Below, piece after piece: positions 15,352 to 24,321 of a stretch of 64,000 nucleotides of DNA. Where the stretch lies: positions 1-64,000 of the forward strand of contig NZ_WFGV02000037.1 of assembly GCF_010095445.2 (NCBI RefSeq), read 5' to 3'. The DNA is from Pseudomonas sp. TNT3 (GTDB lineage: Bacteria; Pseudomonadota; Gammaproteobacteria; Pseudomonadales; Pseudomonadaceae). Under the pieces are notes generated by a model that was not told the DNA's origin, ran no database searches, and was given only the letters and a program-made list of their open reading frames with translations. The translations under genes were made by a program, and so were the position numbers. The first letter of the stretch is position 1; the number at the start of each line of letters is the position of its first letter.

Positions 15352-16116
15352 ATGTACAAACTGACCATTGAAGGCCTGCATAAAAGCTATGGCGATCATG
15401 AAGTGCTCAAAGGTGTTTCGCTCAAGGCCAACACTGGCGACGTCATCAGCCTGATCGGCGCCAGCGGTTCGGGCAAAAGTACCTTCCTGCGTTGCATCAA
15501 TTTTCTCGAACAACCCAACGACGGCGCCATGACCCTGGACGGCCAGGCCATCCGCATGATCAAGGATCGCCACGGCATGCACGTCGCCGATGCCGATGAA
15601 CTGCAGAAGATCCGCACCCGCCTCGCCATGGTGTTCCAGCATTTCAACCTGTGGAGCCACATGACGGTGCTTGAGAACATCAGCATGGCCCCGCGCCGTG
15701 TGCTGGGTTGCGACAAGAAGGAAGCGGAAGACCGTGCCCGACGTTACCTCGACAAGGTGGGCCTGGCGGCACGGGTGGCGGATCAATACCCGGCGTTCCT
15801 GTCCGGCGGGCAGCAACAACGGGTGGCCATTGCCCGTGCGCTGGCGATGGAACCGGAAGTCATGCTGTTTGACGAACCGACGTCGGCACTGGACCCTGAA
15901 CTGGTAGGGGAAGTGCTGAAAGTGATCCAGGGCCTGGCAGAAGAAGGCCGGACCATGATCATGGTGACCCACGAAATGAGTTTTGCCCGCAAGGTCTCGA
16001 GCCAGGTCCTGTTTCTGCATCAAGGGCTGGTGGAGGAGGAAGGTGCGCCGGACGAAGTGCTGGGCAATCCGAAGAGCGAACGGCTGAAGCAATTTCTCAG
16101 CGGCAACCTCAAGTAG
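15352..16116 (+). CDS. Amino acid ABC transporter ATP-binding protein, HisP/AotP type
   Basis: 254 residues. Walker A GASGSGKST near residue 38, Q-loop MVFQHFNLWSHMTVLENI, signature LSGGQQQRVAIARAL, Walker B VMLFDEPTSALDP and switch His in VTHEMSFARKV. All catalytic elements are intact. The start is ATG 15352, 13 bp after the aspartoacylase-like gene. It energises the importer encoded just upstream. No argR homologue follows it, unlike the P. aeruginosa aot operon; a REP pair comes next. Confidence 0.9.
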   Translation: MYKLTIEGLHKSYGDHEVLKGVSLKANTGDVISLIGASGSGKSTFLRCINFLEQPNDGAMTLDGQAIRMIKDRHGMHVADADELQKIRTRLAMVFQHFNLWSHMTVLENISMAPRRVLGCDKKEAEDRARRYLDKVGLAARVADQYPAFLSGGQQQRVAIARALAMEPEVMLFDEPTSALDPELVGEVLKVIQGLAEEGRTMIMVTHEMSFARKVSSQVLFLHQGLVEEEGAPDEVLGNPKSERLKQFLSGNLK

Positions 16117-16130
16117 TTCGCGATCCCATC

Positions 16131-16240
16131 GTAGGAGCTGCCGCAGGCTCGGGCCGCGTTCGGACGATCTTTTGCTCTGTGTTTTTTGACAACGCAGAAC
16201 ATCAAGATCAAAAGATCGCAGCCTGCGGCAGCTCCTACAG
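16131..16240 (+). repeat. REP palindrome pair
   Basis: The left part (16131-16173) matches the arm of the long inverted repeat at 27157-27258 (gtaggagctgccgcaggctc...). The right part ends gcctgcggcagctcctacag in inverted orientation. It separates the transporter operon from the helicase gene. Confidence 0.8.
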
Positions 16241-16316
16241 TTCGTGCCATGTGATTAAACCTTTCTGGCGTTGCCGCGGTCACTGAAAGAAGACTTTCAG
16301 AGCGCACGCCGTCGGC

Positions 16317-18803
16317 ATGGGAACCTCTACCAACTTCGCGAAACAATGGTTCACCGCGCGCGGCTGGACGCCATTCGCCTTTCAGAAACAGGTGTGGAAA
16401 GCCGTAAAAGAGGGCCATTGCGGTTTGCTGCACGCCAGTACCGGTGCCGGGAAAACCTATGCACTCTGGTTTGCGGCGCTTAATCGCTACGCCTCTTCTG
16501 TCCCTTCCGTTGTCACCCCTCGCAAACGAAAGCCGATTGCCGAACCCCTCACGGTGCTGTGGATAACGCCTATGCGCGCATTGGCGGCCGATACCGCGCG
16601 CGCGCTGGAAGCACCGCTGCAGGACTTGCAGATCCCATGGAGCGTGGGCCTGCGCACCGGCGACACCAGCAGCAGTGAGCGCGCGCGCCAGAGCCGGCGT
16701 CTGCCTACTACGTTGATTACCACTCCGGAAAGTTTGACGCTGATGCTTGCCCGCGCCGATTCACACACTGCGTTATCGACGTTGCGCATGGTAGTGGTGG
16801 ATGAGTGGCATGAACTGCTGGGCAACAAGCGCGGCGTGCAACTGCAACTGGCCCTCGCTCGATTGCGCCGCTGGAACCCGCAGTTAATCGTGTGGGGCGT
16901 TTCAGCAACGCTGGGTAACCAATCCCACGCCGAGCAGGTCCTGATCCCACAGGGGGGCGGCATCAGTGTTCAAGGTCAGAACGGCAAGGAACTGCGGATC
17001 GACACACTGTTACCGCCTGCCATCGAACGCTTTCCATGGGCCGGGCACATCGGTTTGAAGATGTTGCCCCAGGTGGTCGAGGAACTTGAATCGAGCCCCA
17101 GCACCCTGGTGTTCACCAACACCCGCGCTCAATCAGAGATCTGGTATCAGGCGTTGCTGGAAGCTCGACCGGATTGGGCAGGATTGATCGCGCTGCACCA
17201 CAGCTCGCTCTCTCGAGACACCCGTGACTGGGTCGAGCGTGCGCTCAAGGACGGTCAGCTCAAAGCGGTGGTCTGTACGTCCAGCCTGGATTTGGGGGTG
17301 GACTTCCTGCCGGTGGAACGGGTGCTGCAAATCGGCTCGGCCAAAGGCGTAGCGCGGCTGATGCAGCGGGCGGGGCGCTCCGGTCATGCGCCGGGACGAG
17401 TGTCCCGCGTAACGCTGGTGCCGACTCACAGTCTTGAATTGATTGAGGCCGCCGCCGCTCAGGACGCGGTGGCACAACGTCGGATCGAGCCGCGTCGCTC
17501 TCCGCAAAAATCGCTGGACGTGTTGGTGCAGCACTTGGTCAGCATGGCGTTGGGTGGCGGGTTTTTACCTGACGAGTTGTACGAAGAAGTACGCGGTGCC
17601 TGGGCCTATCGCGACCTAAGCCCGACCGACTGGGTGTGGGCGCTTGCTTTCGTACGCCATGGCGGGCTTTCTCTGACGGCCTATCCGGATTATCGACGGG
17701 CCGAACCTGATGAACATGGGGTATGGCGTGTCCCCGATGCACGATTGGCGCGCCGGCACCGCATGAGCATCGGCACGATCGTCAGCGATGCGAGCATCCA
17801 GTTGAAATTCTGGAGCAAGGGCGGGGGTGGCAAGCAGTTGGGCAGTGTTGAAGAGGGGTTCATCGCACGGTTAAAACCTGGCGACGGATTTCTGTTCGCC
17901 GGTCGGTTGCTGGAGTTGGTGCGGGTTGAAAACATGACCGCCTACGTCAAGCGCAGCACGGTAAAAAAAGCCGCAGTGCCCCGCTGGAATGGTGGACGGA
18001 TGCCACTGTCCAGCGAGTTGGCGAATGCTGTGGTCAGGCGCTTCAGTGAGGCGGCACAAGGTGAGTTTGCCGGCCCGGAAATGAAGGCGTTGCGCCCCTT
18101 ACTGGACGTACAGCAACGCTGGTCTGCACTGCCGACCGAGTCCAGTCTACTGGCAGAAGCGTTGAAGTCCCGCGAAGGCTGGCACCTTTTCCTCTACCCC
18201 TTCGCGGGGCGGCAGGTTCACTTGGGGCTGGCGAGCTTGCTGGCATGGCGGGTCAGTCAACGATTGCCGGTGACATTTTCGATTGCGGTCAATGATTACG
18301 GACTGGAACTGCTCAGCGCTACTTATGTGGATTGGTCTGAACACCTGAATCGCGATCTGTTGACGCCTGAGTATCTGCTGGCTGATGTGCTCGCCAGCCT
18401 GAATGCCGGCGAACTGGCTTTGCGCCGTTTCCGTGAAATCGCACGAATTGCCGGGCTGGTGTTCGCAGGCTATCCGGGCGCGCCCAAAAGCACCCGCCAG
18501 GTGCAGGCGTCTAGCGGGCTGTTTTTTGAAGTGTTCAAACAGTACGACGCCGACAATCTACTGCTGGCCCAGGCAGGGGAAGAGGTGTTAAGGGAGGAAT
18601 TGGATGTCGATCGACTGGAGCAAACCCTGGAACGAATCAGTGAGCTGAGGCTCGATCTGCATCACATCAAGCGTCCCACGCCACTCGGATTTCCATTGTT
18701 GGTTGAGCGCATGCGCGAAAGCATGAGTTCGGAAAAGCTCTCAGACCGTATCCGGCGCATGGTCGGCGATCTGGAGAAAGTCGCGCAAACAGGGAAAGCC
18801 TGA
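16317..18803 (+). CDS. Ligase-associated DEXH-box ATP-dependent DNA helicase (Lhr-core type)
   Basis: 828 residues. Q-motif-like FAFQKQVWKAV, Walker A ASTGAGKT (Lys46), TPMRALA, motif II DEWH (Asp162-His165), motif III SATLGN, motif VI MQRAGRSGHAPG, then the Lhr winged-helix and core domains. At 828 residues it is the short Lhr-core form rather than the roughly 1,500-residue full Lhr. Such 3'-to-5' helicases work with the ligase, exonuclease and PdeM in a DNA-damage cluster. Its stop overlaps the pdeM start (TGATG). It may be transcribed separately from the ligase pair because the ABC operon intervenes. Confidence 0.9.
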   Translation: MGTSTNFAKQWFTARGWTPFAFQKQVWKAVKEGHCGLLHASTGAGKTYALWFAALNRYASSVPSVVTPRKRKPIAEPLTVLWITPMRALAADTARALEAPLQDLQIPWSVGLRTGDTSSSERARQSRRLPTTLITTPESLTLMLARADSHTALSTLRMVVVDEWHELLGNKRGVQLQLALARLRRWNPQLIVWGVSATLGNQSHAEQVLIPQGGGISVQGQNGKELRIDTLLPPAIERFPWAGHIGLKMLPQVVEELESSPSTLVFTNTRAQSEIWYQALLEARPDWAGLIALHHSSLSRDTRDWVERALKDGQLKAVVCTSSLDLGVDFLPVERVLQIGSAKGVARLMQRAGRSGHAPGRVSRVTLVPTHSLELIEAAAAQDAVAQRRIEPRRSPQKSLDVLVQHLVSMALGGGFLPDELYEEVRGAWAYRDLSPTDWVWALAFVRHGGLSLTAYPDYRRAEPDEHGVWRVPDARLARRHRMSIGTIVSDASIQLKFWSKGGGGKQLGSVEEGFIARLKPGDGFLFAGRLLELVRVENMTAYVKRSTVKKAAVPRWNGGRMPLSSELANAVVRRFSEAAQGEFAGPEMKALRPLLDVQQRWSALPTESSLLAEALKSREGWHLFLYPFAGRQVHLGLASLLAWRVSQRLPVTFSIAVNDYGLELLSATYVDWSEHLNRDLLTPEYLLADVLASLNAGELALRRFREIARIAGLVFAGYPGAPKSTRQVQASSGLFFEVFKQYDADNLLLAQAGEEVLREELDVDRLEQTLERISELRLDLHHIKRPTPLGFPLLVERMRESMSSEKLSDRIRRMVGDLEKVAQTGKA

Positions 18804-19468
18804 TGAGCACGCCTTATCCCGTTCGACTCGCTGGTGAAGACCTTTGGCTGCTGCCGGAAAAGGCGATTTACTGGCCCGCGCAACAAGCGCTGTTGATTGC
18901 AGATGTGCATTTCGGCAAGGCCGCGGCTTATCGGAGCCTTGGGCAACCCGTCCCTCAAGGCACCACGTCGCAGAACATTGCTGTGCTGGACCAATTGCTG
19001 GCCGCCCTGCCCTGTCGTCAGCTGATCTTTCTTGGGGACTTTCTCCATGGACCCGGCTCACATGCCAGCGCCACGCTAGAGGCCCTGGCGCAATGGCGCA
19101 GGCGGCACATCGACCTGCCCATGACGCTGATCCGGGGCAATCACGACAAGCGTGCCGGTGATCCTCCAGAGTCGTTGAACATCAGGGTGGTGCCCGAGCC
19201 ACTGTTGCTGGGGCCGTTTGCACTGCAACATGAGCCGACGCCACACCCAGACAGACACGTGCTGGCGGGCCACGTACATCCCGTCTATCGGCTGACCGGT
19301 CGAGGTCGGCAGCGTTTACGGCTGGCGTGTTTCAGGCTCGGCGAAGCCATCAGCTTGCTGCCGGCCTTTGGCGCGTTTACAGGGGGCTATCAGGTCGAGG
19401 GAGACGACAGTTGCAGAATATTCGTCATTGGCGATAACGACATATGGCCGGTGAACCCGAACCTGTAG
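18803..19468 (+). CDS. pdeM: Ligase-associated DNA damage response endonuclease PdeM
   Basis: 221 residues with all calcineurin-like phosphoesterase motifs: DVHFGK (near 34), GDFLHG (near 79), GNHD (near 115) and GHVHP (near 154). It overlaps the helicase stop by one base (TGATG), so it is translationally coupled. Family members are Mn-dependent phosphodiesterases/DNA endonucleases. Its stop codon TAG falls inside the first bases of a REP element (ctgTAGgag), so the insertion boundary defines the present C-terminus. Confidence 0.88.
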   Translation: MSTPYPVRLAGEDLWLLPEKAIYWPAQQALLIADVHFGKAAAYRSLGQPVPQGTTSQNIAVLDQLLAALPCRQLIFLGDFLHGPGSHASATLEALAQWRRRHIDLPMTLIRGNHDKRAGDPPESLNIRVVPEPLLLGPFALQHEPTPHPDRHVLAGHVHPVYRLTGRGRQRLRLACFRLGEAISLLPAFGAFTGGYQVEGDDSCRIFVIGDNDIWPVNPNL

Positions 19469-19556
19469 GAGCAAAGCTTGCTCGCGATAGCGTTTCCCCA
19501 GTCAACGTCTTCGTCGATTGAAAAACCGCCATCGCGAGCAAGCTTTGCTCCTACAC
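19463..19556 (+). repeat. REP palindrome pair overlapping the pdeM stop
   Basis: Arms ctgtaggagcaaagcttgct and the inverted copy ending gctcctacac. The left arm begins inside the last codons of pdeM and supplies its stop codon. Confidence 0.8.
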
Positions 19557-19577
19557 ACCCTTTTTTTGCGCGTGTCA

Positions 19578-19787
19578 TCAAGCGACAGGCGCGGGTGGCG
19601 GCTCATCCGGCAAGGTAGGCTCGCCAGGTTCGGTGGGTTGTTCATTCGGGGTATCAGGATCAGGCTGACCGGGGATGCCCCCTGCCATGCTGATTGGCGG
19701 GTGTGCCAACAAGGACCAGGCCAACACGCCAACCTGATTGGGCTCAAGCCTTGCCAGTTCGGCACTTATTCGCGGATCGATCTTCAT
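19578..19787 (-). CDS. Small Pro-rich hypothetical protein
   Basis: 69 residues from an ATG at 19787 with an excellent ribosome binding site (CAGGAG, 7 bases upstream). The N-terminal half (MKIDPRISAELARLEPNQVG) looks folded; the C-terminal half is a run of Pro, Glu, Asp and Thr without order. No signal peptide or known domain. I recall similar short proteins in other fluorescent pseudomonads, but no function. It is followed by the REP pair and preceded by dcd on the same strand. Confidence 0.6.
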   Translation of the reverse strand: MKIDPRISAELARLEPNQVGVLAWSLLAHPPISMAGGIPGQPDPDTPNEQPTEPGEPTLPDEPPPAPVA

Positions 19788-19894
19788 TAGAGCACTCCTG
19801 AGCAATGGCCCGGTCCGCTGTGCGCGAACCGGGCAGTACACCCAATAGAGTGTCTACCCGCTCAAGAATTCCCACTGCCCGTCAGATCAATGAC

Positions 19895-20461
19895 TCAAGT
19901 GCGAGGCAAGGTGACGCCGAGTTGGCCCTGGTACTTGCCGCCACGGTCCTTGTAGGACACTTCGCACTCTTCGTCGGATTCGAAGAACAGCATCTGTGCG
20001 ACACCTTCGTTGGCGTAGATTTTCGCCGGCAACGTGGTGGTGTTGGAGAACTCCAGGGTCACGTGACCTTCCCACTCAGGCTCGAGCGGCGTTACGTTGA
20101 CGATAATGCCGCAACGGGCATAGGTGCTTTTACCCAGGCAGATGGTCAGCACATTGCGCGGAATGCGAAAGAATTCCACGGTGCGAGCCAGGGCGAACGA
20201 ATTCGGCGGGATGATGCAGACATCGCTCTTGACGTCGACAAAGCTCTTCTCATCGAAGTTTTTCGGATCGACGGTTGCCGAATTGATGTTGGTGAACACT
20301 TTGAATTCATCGGCACAACGGACGTCGTAGCCGTAGCTCGACACACCATAGGAAATCACTCGGTCGGCGCCCTCTCCGCGCACCTGGCGCTCGACGAAAG
20401 GATCGATCATGCCGTGCTCTTGCGCCATGCGGCGAATCCACTTGTCCGATTTGATGCTCAT
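19895..20461 (-). CDS. dcd: dCTP deaminase
   Basis: 188 residues, the usual length. Key signatures are SYGVSSYGYDVRCADEF, ALARTVEFFRIP and GKSTYARCGI, with the catalytic Glu in TPLEPEWEGHVTLE. It converts dCTP to dUTP, feeding thymidylate synthesis. Start ATG at 20461 with no competing start. Probably monocistronic or with the small Pro-rich gene downstream. Confidence 0.95.
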   Translation of the reverse strand: MSIKSDKWIRRMAQEHGMIDPFVERQVRGEGADRVISYGVSSYGYDVRCADEFKVFTNINSATVDPKNFDEKSFVDVKSDVCIIPPNSFALARTVEFFRIPRNVLTICLGKSTYARCGIIVNVTPLEPEWEGHVTLEFSNTTTLPAKIYANEGVAQMLFFESDEECEVSYKDRGGKYQGQLGVTLPRT

Positions 20462-20815
20462 GGCGGTTGTCCTGAATAGCGAGGTGGAAAAAATCTGTCC
20501 GGCATCTTACCGGGCGCGCGCCGCCTGTTCAAAGTTCGCTGTACAATTCTCGGCATCCCCCCCGTTTTTCAGGGCCTTGACGATAATTCGCTGCACCGTC
20601 AGTCACGAAAACAAAGAAACCTTCGCAAGAAGCATTGGCACGTTCCGGAAAAAGGGTTAAGGTGGCGCCACTGTGCTGCTTGTGTCACTGAGAATCTCTA
20701 CACGATATGTTGAATTTCGATCCAACCATCTACAAGAATTTTTCCTGCTCTTTGCACTCAGTCTCGGCCAGGGTTCTTCCTGCGTCGCAGTTATCTTTGT
20801 TCAAGGAGTTACACC
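20462..20815 (+). other. Intergenic region: dcd promoter side and long cold-shock gene leader
   Basis: 354 bases between divergent dcd and the cold-shock gene. The cold-shock gene has AAGGAG at 20803-20808. Cold-shock mRNAs usually have long structured leaders, and the AT-rich stretch 20690-20815 fits that. I could not assign promoter boxes with confidence and see no repeat here. Confidence 0.4.
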
Positions 20816-21025
20816 ATGTCTAATCGCCAAACCGGTACCGTTAAGTGGTTCAACGATGAAAAAGGCTTCGGCTTCATCACTCCACAATCCGGTGACGACC
20901 TGTTCGTTCACTTCAAAGCTATCCAATCCGACGGCTTCAAAAGCCTGAAAGAAGGCCAACAGGTTTCTTTCATCGCTACCCGCGGTCAGAAAGGCATGCA
21001 AGCTGAAGAAGTTCAAGTTATCTAA
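20816..21025 (+). CDS. Cold-shock domain protein, CspA family
   Basis: 69 residues forming one cold-shock domain. RNP1 is KGFGFITP and RNP2 is LFVHFKAI, both intact. It binds single-stranded nucleic acid and acts as an RNA chaperone in cold or growth-phase adaptation. It has a strong ribosome binding site (AAGGAG) and is followed by a clear terminator at 21046-21075, so it is a single-gene transcript. Which of the several Pseudomonas csp paralogues it is cannot be settled here. Confidence 0.93.
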   Translation: MSNRQTGTVKWFNDEKGFGFITPQSGDDLFVHFKAIQSDGFKSLKEGQQVSFIATRGQKGMQAEEVQVI

Positions 21026-21045
21026 CTTGTACTTGCTTTAGTAAA

Positions 21046-21075
21046 AGGCCCCGCCCTCAAAAGCGGGGCTTTTTT
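21046..21075 (+). terminator. Rho-independent terminator of the cold-shock gene
   Basis: Stem GCCCCGC/GCGGGGC (21048-21054 and 21063-21069) with an 8-base loop, followed by six T. Confidence 0.9.
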
Positions 21076-21100
21076 GTGCCTGTGTGTTTTTGCCGGGTAC

Positions 21101-21180
21101 AAAAAGATCGCAGCCTGCTACAGCCCCAACAAATGGAATTCGATTCCCTGTGGGAGCTGCCCCAGACTGCGATCTTTTGA
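21101..21180 (+). repeat. REP palindrome pair (degenerate)
   Basis: aaaagatcgcagcctgctac and the opposed gtgggagctgccccagactg/cgatctttt copy pair imperfectly across a variable centre. Confidence 0.65.
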
Positions 21181-21192
21181 CCTTTTAGCGAT

Positions 21193-22200
21193 TTACCAGG
21201 CGACGCCAAACCCTGCGGTGTAACGGGTCTTGCTCAGGTCAGCCTCATCGCTACCGGAAATAATGTCTCGCTCAGCCTTCAGGTTAAGCGATGCCCAGTC
21301 GGTCACTTTGTAGCGCAACCCGACTTCGGCATCCAGCGCGTAATCCGCTACGCCGCTCAGCGGCTTGCCCACCTCGCCGTTGGTGAAGAACTCCACCTTC
21401 TTGCCGATCAGGTAACGGTTGTAGTCCCACTTCATCGCCAGGGAATAGAAGTTCTCTTTGCCACCGTCCGAGTATTCATAATCCGTGCGGTTGACCAGCG
21501 ACCCCAGGGAGAATGCGCCCAACTCGTCATCCCAGAACTGGTAACCAGGGCCCGTACCGACGGTACGCTGGCGGGCAAGGTCTTCAACCTTGTCACGCTT
21601 GTAGACCAGGCGACCCTGCCAGAACCATTTTTCGGTCAGGAAGCGGTCGAGGGAGTACTCACCACGCCAGTTGTCAGTCGTGACGACATCATCCTGAAAT
21701 TCCCGGTTGTACTCGCCTTCTGCCGTGTGACGCCACCGACCATGGCGAGCAGTGGTCTTGAAGTCTACGTCGTAGTCATCGGTGTCTTTCTCTGCCCGCT
21801 GATAATCCAGCGCCAGATCGACATTCCCCTTCCACACCAGATCTTCGACCACTGGTTTGGGCTTGAGGATCTGCTGGATGCTGGCCAGCTCGACGGTTTT
21901 GGGAGCCTCGCCATTGGCCAGTATCACCTTGCCTTCGTCCGCCGCGTGCAGGGACTTGGCCCTTTCGCCGGTGTAAGCGTCCTGTTTGACCAGCAACTCC
22001 TGGTCGCTTTCCAACGTTTTGACCTGTTTCCAGTCAATCGGAATAGCACCAGCGTACTCCGTCTGAATCAACAGCTTGCCGCCATCGAACAGAGTGATTT
22101 TGCCGCTCAGCTTGTCACCGTTCTTTAACCATACGGTGTCGGCGAGCAAGGGTGTGGATGCACTGAAGACAGCGAGGCACAGCAGGGTTCTGGACACCAT
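21193..22200 (-). CDS. DUF481 family outer-membrane protein
   Basis: 335 residues from the ATG at 22200 (a TTG 18 bp upstream is less likely). A signal peptide ends near LLADTVW. The N-terminal part has two short beta repeats of the form DTVWLKNGDKLSGKI...LESDQEL. The C-terminal 220 residues are a DUF481 beta-barrel of the YdiY type, with alternating aromatic and charged strands and a C-terminal aromatic (VAW) typical of outer-membrane porin-like proteins. Function unknown; E. coli YdiY is acid-inducible. Confidence 0.82.
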   Translation of the reverse strand: MVSRTLLCLAVFSASTPLLADTVWLKNGDKLSGKITLFDGGKLLIQTEYAGAIPIDWKQVKTLESDQELLVKQDAYTGERAKSLHAADEGKVILANGEAPKTVELASIQQILKPKPVVEDLVWKGNVDLALDYQRAEKDTDDYDVDFKTTARHGRWRHTAEGEYNREFQDDVVTTDNWRGEYSLDRFLTEKWFWQGRLVYKRDKVEDLARQRTVGTGPGYQFWDDELGAFSLGSLVNRTDYEYSDGGKENFYSLAMKWDYNRYLIGKKVEFFTNGEVGKPLSGVADYALDAEVGLRYKVTDWASLNLKAERDIISGSDEADLSKTRYTAGFGVAW

Positions 22201-22364
22201 AAGCAAATACAGGCTCAAGTTTGCGAAAAAAAGTCGGCATTATCCTTACGAATAAGACCCTAGCAAGGACTGACCCGACTATTTCTATTGAGTTCATTTC
22301 TCAACTGGCAATTCAGGACTTACTCTAAAGGCAGGAATGCGACCCTTCTTCAGGAACTGCGCAC

Positions 22365-22718
22365 GTGACAGACCCGACCACTGAAATTGAAAGCGCCGCA
22401 CAAATCAGACGTACGGCCCTCTACCTGACGTTGGCTCAAGTGCCCGAAGGCAAAGTCGTCAGCTATGGTCAACTCGCGGAACTGGCTGGACTCGGTCGTG
22501 CTGCCCGCTATGTCGGACGCACACTGAGCCAACTGCCCGGTGACACCAAACTGCCATGGCACCGGGTCCTCGGTTCTGGTGGGCGGATCAGCCTGCCTGT
22601 GGGCAGCGCTTCCGGGGATGAACAACGTGCTCGATTGCGCGAGGAAGGCATCAGTATCCTGAATAATCGTGTTGATATTCAGCGCCATGGCTGGCGTCCG
22701 GTAGAGCACAGCGGTTAG
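22365..22718 (+). CDS. Alkyltransferase-like protein (ATL; MGMT family without the reactive Cys)
   Basis: 117 residues from a GTG start with AGGA upstream. It matches the C-terminal domain of O6-methylguanine-DNA methyltransferases, including the DNA-binding YGQLAELAGLGRAARYVGRTL. The reactive-site motif PCHRV is PWHRV, Trp65 replacing Cys. Such proteins bind O6-alkylguanine lesions and hand them to nucleotide excision repair rather than repairing directly. It sits alone, followed 43 bp later by the AmpG-like permease. Confidence 0.85.
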   Translation: MTDPTTEIESAAQIRRTALYLTLAQVPEGKVVSYGQLAELAGLGRAARYVGRTLSQLPGDTKLPWHRVLGSGGRISLPVGSASGDEQRARLREEGISILNNRVDIQRHGWRPVEHSG

Positions 22719-22761
22719 AGTGCGCGCTTTGTTTCCGTAATCTTGAGGCAGACTCCAGCCC

Positions 22762-24321
22762 ATGCCCCGTAAAACCTGGCGCGCCGCGCTCGCCGCCTAT
22801 GCCAGCCCTTCAACACTCGTGCTGTTGCTGCTGGGTTTCGCCGCCGGCCTGCCGTACATGCTGGTGTTTTCAACACTTTCCGTCTGGTTGCGTGAAGCCG
22901 GTGTGGCTCGCGAAACCATCGGCTATGCAAGCCTGATCGGTCTGGCCTACGCCTTTAAATGGGTCTGGTCACCGTTGCTGGATCAATGGCGCCTGCCATT
23001 TCTCGGCAAACTCGGTCGTCGACGCTCCTGGCTGGTGCTTTCACAAGCCCTGGTGATCCTCGGTTTGGTCGGGATGGGTTTCTGCGACCCGCAAAAACAC
23101 TTGTCCTGGTTGATCGCAATCGCGGTCATCGTAGCCTTCGCCTCGGCCACGCAAGACATCGCGGTCGATGCCTATCGGCTGGAAATCGCCGAGGACAGTC
23201 GCCAGGCAGCACTGGCCGCTGCCTATATGTCCGGCTATCGAATCGCCGCACTGCTGGCCACCGCTGGCGCGCTGTTCTTTGCAGAAGGCTTCGGCTCCAC
23301 CGGCTTCAATTATCAACATTCGGCCTGGGCGGGCACGTATGTGTTGTTCGGCGCCCTGATGATTCCAGCGCTGTTGACCACCCTGTTCATGCGCGAGCCT
23401 CCGGTGCCCCTGCGCACTCAACTTCAGGCCGGGCGTTACAGCTTTGCGCATCAATTGATGTCCGTGTTTGTGCTGATCGTGCTGCTGGTCTCCGTACCGG
23501 CCATGTTCACGCAGCTCTATAACACCGACTTCGCCAGCGTACTGTTCGAGGGCGTGAGCCTGCTGGACCTGCTGCTACAGGACCGCGCCTTCTTGCGTGC
23601 GATCCTTTACACCACACTTACCTTGATGTGCTTGTCCGCCGTAGGCCGTCGCGGCCTCGCGCCGGTACTCACGCCGGTGAACGACTTCATTCTGCGTTAC
23701 CGCTGGCAGGCGTTCCTGCTGCTTGGTCTGATCGCCACCTATCGAATGTCCGATACGGTAATGGGCGTCATGGCCAACGTGTTCTACATCGACCAGGGCT
23801 TCACCAAGGATCAGATCGCCAGCGTCAGCAAGATTTTCGGCCTGATCATGACCCTCGTCGGCGCCGGCATGGGTGGCCTGCTGATCGTTCGTTTCGGTAT
23901 TTTGCCGATACTGCTCATCGGCGGCATTGCGTCGGCCGGCACGAACTTGTTGTTCCTGATGCTCGCCGACATGGGCGCCAACCTGAACATGCTGATCGCC
24001 ACCATCTCCCTGGACAACTTCAGCTCGGGGCTGGCGACTTCAGCGTTTGTCGCCTACCTGTCGAGCCTCACCAACCTCAAGTTCTCGGCCACCCAGTACG
24101 CCTTGTTGAGCTCGATCATGCTGTTGTTACCGCGCCTGATTGGTGGCTACTCAGGGGTCATGGTGGAAAAGTTCGGTTATCACAATTTCTTCCTGATCAC
24201 CGCCCTGCTAGGCGTTCCCACGCTTCTGCTGATCATCTTGCACTGGTACCAGGAAAGCCGTCGTGCGGGTCCGACGCCGACGCCGGATCCGATTCCCACG
24301 CAGGTAGCGGAAGAGTCCTAG
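22762..24321 (+). CDS. ampG: AmpG family muropeptide MFS permease
   Basis: 519 residues with 12-14 membrane helices. The N-terminus has GFAAGLPYMLVFSTLSVWLREAGV and the loop DRWRLPFLGKLGRRRSW-type sequence characteristic of AmpG, plus ATQDIAVDAYRLE in helix 4-5. It imports anhydromuropeptides from the periplasm for cell-wall recycling, which links to beta-lactamase induction. Pseudomonas encodes two AmpG-like proteins (AmpG and AmpP); which one this corresponds to was not tested. Confidence 0.82.
   Translation: MPRKTWRAALAAYASPSTLVLLLLGFAAGLPYMLVFSTLSVWLREAGVARETIGYASLIGLAYAFKWVWSPLLDQWRLPFLGKLGRRRSWLVLSQALVILGLVGMGFCDPQKHLSWLIAIAVIVAFASATQDIAVDAYRLEIAEDSRQAALAAAYMSGYRIAALLATAGALFFAEGFGSTGFNYQHSAWAGTYVLFGALMIPALLTTLFMREPPVPLRTQLQAGRYSFAHQLMSVFVLIVLLVSVPAMFTQLYNTDFASVLFEGVSLLDLLLQDRAFLRAILYTTLTLMCLSAVGRRGLAPVLTPVNDFILRYRWQAFLLLGLIATYRMSDTVMGVMANVFYIDQGFTKDQIASVSKIFGLIMTLVGAGMGGLLIVRFGILPILLIGGIASAGTNLLFLMLADMGANLNMLIATISLDNFSSGLATSAFVAYLSSLTNLKFSATQYALLSSIMLLLPRLIGGYSGVMVEKFGYHNFFLITALLGVPTLLLIILHWYQESRRAGPTPTPDPIPTQVAEES

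Noticed and set aside
16317..18803. Helicase as part of an antiphage system
   Set aside because: Its length, motifs and overlap with pdeM fit the ligase-associated repair helicase; no defence partners are adjacent.
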